Part shown: piece after piece, positions 58,073 through 64,000 of the stretch
How positions within the stretch are numbered: the first letter of the stretch is position 1
Layout of the letters: every line of letters begins with the position of its first letter
From: Pseudomonas sp. N040
GTDB taxonomy: Bacteria; Pseudomonadota; Gammaproteobacteria; Pseudomonadales; Pseudomonadaceae
Assembly: GCF_015637705.1 (NCBI RefSeq)
Contig: NZ_JADOBE010000007.1
Coordinates: 62,001 to 126,000, forward strand
Direction of reading: 5' to 3'
DNA: 64,000 nt
The notes under the pieces: model-generated
Told to the model about the DNA's origin: nothing
Database searches by the model: none
Seen by the model: only the letters and a program-made list of their open reading frames with translations
Program-made: the position numbers and the translations under genes

Positions 58073-58984
58073 ATGAATCTCGGCAAGGTTGATCTCAATC
58101 TGTTCATCGTTTTCGATGCGATCTATACGGAAGCCAACCTGACCCGGGCCGGGCAGATTGTCGGCATCACCCAGCCGGCCGTGTCGAACGCCCTCTCGCG
58201 CCTGCGCGAAACCTTCAACGACCCGCTGTTCCTGCGCACCGCCCAGGGCATGGTGCCCACGCCAATGGCACAGAACATCATCGGCCCGGTGCGCAACGCC
58301 TTGCAGTTGCTGCGGGTGTCCGTACAGGAAAGCCGCATCTTCAATCCCAAGGAAGCCAACAAGACCTACCGCATCAGCATGACCGACCTCAGCGAGGAAA
58401 TGATCCTGCCGCCGCTGTTCCAGCGCCTGCGCCGGCAGGCCCCGGCGGTGCAGATCGAGAGTTTCCTCTCGCGCCGCCGCGAGACCACCAAGGAACTGGC
58501 CGCCGGCCGGCTGGATTTTGCCATCGACGCACCGCTCAATACCGACACCCAGGTGCGCCACGTCAAGCTGTTCGATGACCGCTATGTCTGCGCCATGCGC
58601 CAGGGTCACCCGCTGGCCAGGGACAAGATCAGCCTGGAGGAATACCTGTCGCTCAGCCATATCCAGATTTCCAGCCGCCGCAGCGGGCTGGGCTATATCG
58701 ACCTGGCGCTGGGCAAGATGGGTCTGCAGCGCAAGATCGTCCTGCGCTCCCAGCATTACCTGATGGCGACCACGGTGATGCAGGGCACCGACATGGCGAT
58801 CACCGTGCCCGAGTGCTTCGCGCGCAAGCACGACCTGCACTGTGTCGAGTTGCCGGTGGCCGGCATTCCTGCACTGGAATCGCACCTGTACTGGCACGAA
58901 AGCACCGACCAGGACCCGGCCAATCGCTGGATGCGTGAACAGATCATCGAAATTGCCCAGCAGGTCGGCGGCCAGAATCCTTGA
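58073..58984 (+). CDS. LysR family transcriptional regulator
   Basis: A 303-residue regulator. The N-terminal winged helix-turn-helix reads LNLFIVFDAIYTEANLTRAGQIVGITQPAVSNALSRLRETFNDPLF in parts over residues 8-55; a helical linker and the periplasmic-binding-like effector domain follow. It is divergent from the acyl-CoA dehydrogenase gene, which is the usual arrangement for a LysR target, so an acyl-CoA or fatty acid effector is likely. Its stop codon overlaps the start of the TonB receptor gene. Confidence 0.92.
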   Translation: MNLGKVDLNLFIVFDAIYTEANLTRAGQIVGITQPAVSNALSRLRETFNDPLFLRTAQGMVPTPMAQNIIGPVRNALQLLRVSVQESRIFNPKEANKTYRISMTDLSEEMILPPLFQRLRRQAPAVQIESFLSRRRETTKELAAGRLDFAIDAPLNTDTQVRHVKLFDDRYVCAMRQGHPLARDKISLEEYLSLSHIQISSRRSGLGYIDLALGKMGLQRKIVLRSQHYLMATTVMQGTDMAITVPECFARKHDLHCVELPVAGIPALESHLYWHESTDQDPANRWMREQIIEIAQQVGGQNP

Positions 58985-61092
58985 GCAGCCGTCCCCTCCT
59001 CCGGCCGCGCCGGCACTTCGCGCTCCTGCTGGCTGCCGCGCTGCCGGCCGGCCTGAGCCTGGCCGAGGAACCCGGCCCCGAGGCCCCGCCACTGGTGATT
59101 ACCGGTAGCCGCTATCAGGCCAGCAGCTTCAACCTGCCCTTCGCCGTGCAACGCGTCGACGCCGAGCAGGCCACCGCCGGCAAGCCCCGGGTCAACCTGT
59201 CCGAGGCCCTCAGCAGCGTGCCCGGACTGGTGGTGCAGAATCGCAGCAATTACGCCCAGGACCTGCAGATTTCCTCGCGCGGCTTCGGCGCCCGCTCGGC
59301 GTTCGGCATCCGCGGGATCAAACTGCTGGCCGACGGCGTGCCGCTCTCCAACCCGGACGGACAGGGCCAGGCGGCGACCTTCGACCTGGACACCCTCGAC
59401 CACATCGAAGTCCTGCGCGGGCCGTTTGCCAATGTCTACGGCAGCAACTCGGGCGGTGTGATCCAGCTGTTTTCCCGCGACGGCGCCGGGCCACCGCGGG
59501 TGTCGGCCAGCACGGCCATGGCGGCCTGGGATACCCGGCGCTCGCAGGTGTCGGTCGAGGGGGGCAACCAACAGGCTGGCGTGCTGGTCAACCAGTCACA
59601 CTTCAGCACCGACGGCTATCGCCAGCACAGCAGTGCCAGCCTCGACAAGACCTTCGCCAAGCTCACCCTGCATCCGGATGCCGAGAGCAGGCTGGCGCTG
59701 ATCTACACCCAGCTCAACCAGAATGATTCGCTGGATCCGCAAGGCCTGACCTGGGATGAGTACACGGCCCGGCAGGATGCGGCCGCGCCGGGGGCACTGC
59801 TGTTCGACACGCGCAAGACCGTGGATCACTCCAGCCTGGCCCTCAATTTCGATCGCGATTTTTCCGCAGGCACCTGGCAGAACACCCTGTATGGCGGTAC
59901 CCGGCATGTTACCCAGTACCAATCGATTCCGGTGGTGGTGCAGCTCAACCCCAAGTCTTCGGGTGGCGTGATCGACTTCGAGCGCAGCTTCCAGGGCGCC
60001 AGCACCCGCTGGATCCAGCCGCTGAACGTGTTCGCCGGCGCGCTTACAGTGACCAGCGGCCTGGAATACGATGCGTCCTCCGACGACCGCCAGGGCTACG
60101 AGAACTTCGTCGGCAGCACCCTGGGCGTCCAGGGCGCCCTGCGCCGCGACGAACAGGATGATGTCACCAGCCTCTCGCCCTTCGTCCAGGCTGCCTGGGA
60201 ACTGGAGCGACTGCAGTTGCAGAGCGGCCTGCGCTACAACCATGTGGAATTCACGGTTGACGACACCTACATCACCGGCAGCAACGGCGACGACAGCGGC
60301 GGCGTCACCTACACCGACTACACGCCCAACCTGGGCGCCAGCTACCTGCTCAATCCGCAGCTGAGTGTCTACACCAGCTGGAGCCGCGGCTTCGAGACGC
60401 CGACCCTCAACGAGCTGTTCTATTCCGGGCCGGACGGACGCTTCGGCTTCGACCTGGCACCCGCCACCAGCGAGCAGTATGAAGTCGGCCTGAAGGCGCG
60501 CCTGGGCCGCAGCAGCAACCTGCAGCTGGCGCTGTTCCAGATCGATACCGAAGACGAGCTGGTGGTGCTCAGTTCCATCGGCGGCCGCACCAGCTACCAG
60601 AACGCGGCACAGACCGAGCGCCATGGCGTCGAGCTGGCACTCGACAGCCGGCTGAGCGAGACGCTCACCATGCGCCTGGCGGCCACTGCCATGAGTGCCA
60701 TCTACAGCGAGGCGTTCGTCAGCCGTGGCAATACCATTGGCGCCGGCCGGCATATCCCCAACATTCCGGCGCGCAGCCTGTTTGCCGAACTGGCCTGGCA
60801 GCCTGCGGCAGGCTTCAGCACCGCGCTGGAGGGGATCTACCGCAGCAACCTCTACGTGGAAGACAGCAACGCCGCGAAGACCGCCCCCAGCTACAGCCTG
60901 TTCAACTGGCAGGCCCGGCTGGAGCAGCAGTTCGAGCAGCTGACCTTGAACCAGGTGCTGCGCATCGACAACCTGCTCGACCGCGACTACATCGGCTCGA
61001 TCATCGTTGGCGACAGCAATGGCCGCTATTACGAACCGGGGCCCGAGCGCGCCTGGTATGTCGGTGCCGGGCTGGAATACCGCTTCGAGTAA
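58981..61092 (+). CDS. TonB-dependent outer-membrane receptor, PqqU/YncD-like
   Basis: A 703-residue beta-barrel receptor. A signal peptide covers about residues 1-28. The plug domain holds LVITGSRYQASSFNLPFAVQRVD, then RVNLSEALSSVPGLVVQNRSNYAQDLQISSRGFGARS (described in parts) and HIEVLRGPFANVYGSNSGGVIQL. This plug is very like E. coli YncD/PqqU, which imports pyrroloquinoline quinone. The last residues EYRFE end with an aromatic as barrel proteins do. It starts at TTG, overlapping the LysR stop (TTGA), so it may be cotranslated. The PQQ ligand is inferred from similarity only. Confidence 0.8.
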   Translation: MSSRPLLRPRRHFALLLAAALPAGLSLAEEPGPEAPPLVITGSRYQASSFNLPFAVQRVDAEQATAGKPRVNLSEALSSVPGLVVQNRSNYAQDLQISSRGFGARSAFGIRGIKLLADGVPLSNPDGQGQAATFDLDTLDHIEVLRGPFANVYGSNSGGVIQLFSRDGAGPPRVSASTAMAAWDTRRSQVSVEGGNQQAGVLVNQSHFSTDGYRQHSSASLDKTFAKLTLHPDAESRLALIYTQLNQNDSLDPQGLTWDEYTARQDAAAPGALLFDTRKTVDHSSLALNFDRDFSAGTWQNTLYGGTRHVTQYQSIPVVVQLNPKSSGGVIDFERSFQGASTRWIQPLNVFAGALTVTSGLEYDASSDDRQGYENFVGSTLGVQGALRRDEQDDVTSLSPFVQAAWELERLQLQSGLRYNHVEFTVDDTYITGSNGDDSGGVTYTDYTPNLGASYLLNPQLSVYTSWSRGFETPTLNELFYSGPDGRFGFDLAPATSEQYEVGLKARLGRSSNLQLALFQIDTEDELVVLSSIGGRTSYQNAAQTERHGVELALDSRLSETLTMRLAATAMSAIYSEAFVSRGNTIGAGRHIPNIPARSLFAELAWQPAAGFSTALEGIYRSNLYVEDSNAAKTAPSYSLFNWQARLEQQFEQLTLNQVLRIDNLLDRDYIGSIIVGDSNGRYYEPGPERAWYVGAGLEYRFE

Positions 61093-61118
61093 GTCCTCCT
61101 CCCTGCACCGCACAACTA

Positions 61119-61183
61119 GTGCAGGAGCCAGCTTGCTGGCGATCAGTGCGCGAAGAGCAGCGCCAGCAGGCTGGCTCCTGCAC
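61119..61183. repeat. REP-like inverted repeat between the receptor gene and liuR
   Basis: Two 22-base arms (61119-61140 and 61162-61183) are inverted copies that differ at one base; each begins or ends with GTGCAGGAGCCAGC. They enclose 21 bases. It matches the common Pseudomonas REP type and may act as a transcript end. Confidence 0.8.
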
Positions 61184-61250
61184 AAGATCAATCTATTTGC
61201 AGGCTGAATGCGTAGCTAATTATTTTGCAGACGCTCTTCACATCTGCAGG

Positions 61251-61287
61251 TTGACGTTAACGTAAAGCTAGTTTACGTTAACGTCAA
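61251..61287 (+). promoter_or_regulatory. Paired LiuR operator in the liu promoter
   Basis: TTGACGTTAACGTAAA (61251-61266) and TTTACGTTAACGTCAA (61272-61287) are exact reverse complements, five bases apart, with centres 21 bases apart (two helical turns). Each contains the ACGTTAACGT dyad known for LiuR-type sites. TTGACG inside the first copy may also be the -35 box. Confidence 0.8.
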
Positions 61288-61308
61288 GCACATAGCCGAG
61301 GCCGCCCC

Positions 61309-61707
61309 ATGGCCAGTCCCACCTACAGCATCTCCGACCTCGCCCGCGAGCTCGACATCACCGCTCGGGCCATCCGTTTCTACGAGGAACAGGGCATGCT
61401 CGCCCCCGAGCGCCGCGGCCTTGAGCGCATCTACCACGCCAAGGACCTGGTCGCCCTGAAGCTGATCCTGCGCGGCAAGCGCATCGGTTTTTCCCTGGCC
61501 GAGTGCCGTGAACTGATCGAGCTGTACGACCCGGCCAGCGGTAACCGCAAGCAGCTGGAGACCTTCATGCAGAAAATCACCGCGCGCCGCGAGCAGCTCG
61601 AACAGCAGCTGCTGGATATCGAGCAGATGCAGCTGGAACTCGATACTGCCGAGGAACGCTGCCGCACCGCGCTGGATGAAACCCTTTCGAAACAACAAGC
61701 TGGCTAA
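61309..61707 (+). CDS. liuR: MerR-family regulator LiuR
   Basis: A 132-residue MerR-type repressor of leucine and isovalerate catabolism. The DNA-binding domain is [26 protein letters not shown] (in parts, residues 6-31), then [35 protein letters not shown] and a C-terminal coiled coil (about residues 80-120). The double operator lies directly upstream. It is the first gene of the liu operon and would repress its own unit. Confidence 0.9.
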   Translation: MASPTYSISDLARELDITARAIRFYEEQGMLAPERRGLERIYHAKDLVALKLILRGKRIGFSLAECRELIELYDPASGNRKQLETFMQKITARREQLEQQLLDIEQMQLELDTAEERCRTALDETLSKQQAG

Positions 61708-61739
61708 CAAAACTCATTCAATTTCCCAGAGGTAACAGC

Positions 61740-62903
61740 ATGTCCTACCCAACCCTGAACTTCGACCTTGGCGAAACCAACGACATGCTGCGCGACGCGG
61801 TGTACCAGTTCGCCCAGGCTGAACTGGCTCCGCGCGCCGCCCAAATCGACAGCAGCAACGAGTTCCCCATGGACATGTGGCGCAAGTTCGGCGACATGGG
61901 TTTGCTTGGCATCACCGTCTCCGAGGAGTTCGGCGGCAGCAACATGGGCTATCTGGCGCATACCATCGCCATGGAAGAAATCAGCCGCGCTTCGGCTTCG
62001 GTTGGCTTGTCCTACGGCGCGCACTCCAACCTGTGTGTGAACCAGATCTACAAGAACGGTACGCAGGCGCAGAAAGCCAAATACCTGCCCAAGCTGTGCA
62101 GTGGTGAGCACATCGGTGCGCTGGCCATGAGCGAGCCAAATGCCGGTTCCGACGTGGTGTCGATGAAGCTGCGTGCCGACAAGAAAGGCGACCACTATGT
62201 GCTCAACGGCAACAAGATGTGGATCACCAACGGCCCGGATGCGCATACCTATGTGATCTATGCCAAGACCGACGTAGCCGCCGGTTCCAAGGGCATGACC
62301 GCGTTCATCGTCGAGCGCGATTTCAAAGGCTTCTCCCGTCACCAGAAGCTCGACAAGCTGGGCATGCGTGGCTCCAACACCTGCGAGCTGGTGTTCCAGG
62401 ATTGCGAAGTGCCGGCAGAAAACATTCTCGGTCAGGAAGGCCGTGGCGTGGCCGTGCTGATGAGCGGGCTGGACTTCGAGCGTACCGTGCTCTCCGGTGG
62501 CCCGACCGGGATCATGACCGCCTGCATGGACGTGGTGCTGCCCTATGTGCATGAACGCCGCCAGTTCAACCAGTCGATCGGCGAGTTCCAGCTGGTGCAG
62601 GGCAAGCTGGCCGACATGTATGCCGGCATGAACGCGTCCAAGTCTTACCTGTACAACGTGGCCAAGGCCTGCGACCGCGGCGAAGAATCGCGCAAGGATG
62701 CGGCGGCGGTGATTCTCTACACTGCTGAAATGGCCACCAAGATGGCCCTCGACGCCATTCAGCTGCTCGGCGGCAACGGCTACACCAACGAGTACCCGAC
62801 CGGCCGCCTGCTGCGCGATGCCAAACTCTACGAGATCGGCGCCGGCACCAGCGAGATCCGCCGCATGCTGATTGGCCGCGAGCTGTTTAACGAAACCAAG
62901 TGA
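61740..62903 (+). CDS. liuA: Isovaleryl-CoA dehydrogenase
   Basis: The first committed step of leucine breakdown: isovaleryl-CoA to 3-methylcrotonyl-CoA. A 387-residue ACAD with [36 protein letters not shown], the FAD/arginine segment [16 protein letters not shown] and, near residue 255, the catalytic Glu region [15 protein letters not shown] typical of isovaleryl-CoA dehydrogenase (the catalytic Glu is on this helix in the family). The C-terminal [32 protein letters not shown] is also typical. GAGG lies before ATG 61740. Confidence 0.94.
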   Translation: MSYPTLNFDLGETNDMLRDAVYQFAQAELAPRAAQIDSSNEFPMDMWRKFGDMGLLGITVSEEFGGSNMGYLAHTIAMEEISRASASVGLSYGAHSNLCVNQIYKNGTQAQKAKYLPKLCSGEHIGALAMSEPNAGSDVVSMKLRADKKGDHYVLNGNKMWITNGPDAHTYVIYAKTDVAAGSKGMTAFIVERDFKGFSRHQKLDKLGMRGSNTCELVFQDCEVPAENILGQEGRGVAVLMSGLDFERTVLSGGPTGIMTACMDVVLPYVHERRQFNQSIGEFQLVQGKLADMYAGMNASKSYLYNVAKACDRGEESRKDAAAVILYTAEMATKMALDAIQLLGGNGYTNEYPTGRLLRDAKLYEIGAGTSEIRRMLIGRELFNETK

Positions 62904-62912
62904 CCGGTTTGC

Positions 62913-62995
62913 GGTGGATATGACCTTCGGTCGATATCCACCCTACGCCCGTATCACCTAACCGTAGGGTGGATAACCGCGCAGCGTTATCCACC
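62913..62995. repeat. Inverted-repeat element between liuA and liuB
   Basis: A GGTGGATATGACC-type hairpin (62913-62942) ends in CCACCCTACG, and a second hairpin begins GTAGGGTGGATAACCG and ends TTATCCACC. The GTAGGGTGG core is shared with the elements at 13.4 and 45.7 kb. It lies inside the liu operon and may lower transcription or stabilise liuA mRNA. Confidence 0.75.
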
Positions 62996-63024
62996 ATAGG
63001 CCGCCCCCATATGGAGCTCGCCGG

Positions 63025-64000
63025 ATGACCATCCTTACCACCCAGATCAACCCCCGCAGCCCGGAGTACGCGACCAACCACGCGGCCATGTCCGGATTGG
63101 TCGAAAACCTGCATACCCTGCTCGCCCGCGTGCGTCAGGGTGGCGGTGCCAAGGCTCAGGAACGCCACACCTCACGCGGCAAACTGCTGCCGCGGGATCG
63201 GATCAACTGCCTGCTCGACCCCGGCTCGCCGTTTCTGGAAATCGGCCAGCTGGCCGCCCATGAGGTGTATGGCGAAGAGGTGCCGGCCGCCGGCGTGATT
63301 GCCGGCATCGGCCGGGTCGAGGGCGTCGAGTGCCTGATTCTGGCCAACGACGCCACGGTCAAAGGCGGCAGCTACTACCCGCTGACGGTGAAGAAGCACC
63401 TGCGGGCGCAGACCATCGCCCGTGAGAACCGCTTGCCATGCATTTACCTGGTGGACTCCGGTGGCGGCAACCTGCCACGCCAGGACGAGGTGTTCCCGGA
63501 TCGCGATCACTTTGGGCACATCTTCTTCAACCAGGCCAACATGAGTGCCATGGGCATCCCGCAGATTGCCGTGGTGATGGGTTCCTGCACTGCCGGTGGT
63601 GCCTATGTGCCGGCCATGGCCGATGAGTCGATCATGGTGCGCAATCAGGCGACCATCTTTCTCGCTGGGCCTCCGCTGGTCCGCGCTGCCACAGGCGAGA
63701 TCGTCAGTGCCGAGGACCTGGGTGGTGCCGATGTGCACTGCAAGACCTCCGGTGTCGCCGACCACTATGCAGAAAACGACGAGCATGCCCTCGCTCTGGC
63801 CCGCCGCTGCATCGCCAATCTGAACTGGCGCAAGCAGGGCGTGCTCAGTCTGCAGGAGCCACGCCTGCCGAACTACAGCGCCGACGAGATCTACGGGGTG
63901 ATCCCGGCCGATGCCAAGCAGCCCTACGACGTGCGTGAAGTGATCGCGCGCATCGTCGACGGCTCGGTGTTCGATGAATTCAAGGCGCTCTACGGCACCA
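63025..64000 (+). CDS. liuB: 3-methylcrotonyl-CoA carboxylase beta (carboxyltransferase) subunit, 3' end cut by window
   Basis: The biotin-dependent carboxyltransferase subunit of methylcrotonyl-CoA carboxylase. ATG at 63025 ([15 protein letters not shown]) with a CGGATG context; about 325 residues are visible and the frame runs off the window. Seen are [14 protein letters not shown], the core [48 protein letters not shown] in parts, [12 protein letters not shown] and [15 protein letters not shown], all typical of the LiuB/AccD-type fold with the acyl-CoA and biotin oxyanion glycines. It follows liuA in the operon after the repeat element; liuC and liuD would be expected downstream. Confidence 0.93.
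   Translation, partial: MTILTTQINPRSPEYATNHAAMSGLVENLHTLLARVRQGGGAKAQERHTSRGKLLPRDRINCLLDPGSPFLEIGQLAAHEVYGEEVPAAGVIAGIGRVEGVECLILANDATVKGGSYYPLTVKKHLRAQTIARENRLPCIYLVDSGGGNLPRQDEVFPDRDHFGHIFFNQANMSAMGIPQIAVVMGSCTAGGAYVPAMADESIMVRNQATIFLAGPPLVRAATGEIVSAEDLGGADVHCKTSGVADHYAENDEHALALARRCIANLNWRKQGVLSLQEPRLPNYSADEIYGVIPADAKQPYDVREVIARIVDGSVFDEFKALYGT

Overview
The window is a gamma-proteobacterial chromosome segment, almost certainly from Pseudomonas or a close relative. This rests on gene content and order that I recognise from Pseudomonas: a dienoyl-CoA isomerase gene followed by fimL and nudC; a cluster running SDR, phosphotransferase, SCP2, histidine phosphatase, sohB and acuI; rssB-rssC next to tal and dusA; the translation block thrS-infC-rpmI-rplT-pheS-pheT-ihfA-merR; the recC-recB-recD order; galU; and the leucine/isovalerate cluster liuR-liuA-liuB. 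Most of the window is GC-rich core genome. A few stretches are visibly less GC-rich and carry unusual genes.

Layout. 1-3.2 kb: beta-oxidation isomerase, FimL (twitching/Vfr-cAMP pathway) and NudC. 3.1-11.4 kb: a TSUP transporter, a membrane-anchored hypothetical, an NAD(P)-binding reductase, a lipid/acyl-CoA type cluster, SohB and AcuI. 11.6-17.8 kb: an RssB/RssC phosphatase-antagonist switch, transaldolase, DusA, two small hypotheticals and a polyamine-type FAD oxidase. 17.9-25.6 kb: tRNA-Val and the thrS-to-ihfA translation operon. 25.6-30.7 kb: tRNA-Pro followed by an accessory patch with a frameshifted hypothetical and a 1290-residue fusion of methyltransferase, PLD nuclease, SF2 helicase and DUF3427. 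30.9-40.2 kb: recCBD. 40.3-44.6 kb: a lipoprotein, a secreted HExxH protein, and a umuDC operon split by about 2.46 kb of foreign DNA carrying a reductase and a glutathione S-transferase. 44.7-57.9 kb: galU, a copper chaperone, a two-domain fatty acyl-CoA reductase, katG, tpx, nucleases, a PstS-OmpA fusion and an acyl-CoA dehydrogenase. 58-61.1 kb: a LysR regulator and a PqqU/YncD-like TonB receptor. 61.2-64 kb: the liu operon with a paired operator, cut off by the window end inside liuB.

How the genes work together. Several units concern acyl-CoA metabolism: the isomerase, the SDR/phosphotransferase/SCP2 group, AcuI, the fatty acyl-CoA reductase, an acyl-CoA dehydrogenase with its LysR gene, and liuRAB. 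Others deal with DNA repair and damage (recCBD, xthA, an epsilon-like exonuclease, the umuDC remnant with its LexA box) or peroxide defence (katG, tpx). The strongest candidate for an undescribed system is the fusion protein at 26830-30702, which sits just after a tRNA gene, a common integration position. It joins a SAM-dependent methyltransferase, a phospholipase-D nuclease and a helicase in one chain. The clearest genome-evolution story is the replacement of the umuD/umuC junction by a detoxification-type gene pair. A family of inverted-repeat elements lies between genes at about 13.4, 45.7, 56.6, 61.1 and 62.9 kb; the 13.4 and 45.7 kb copies share extended flanks.
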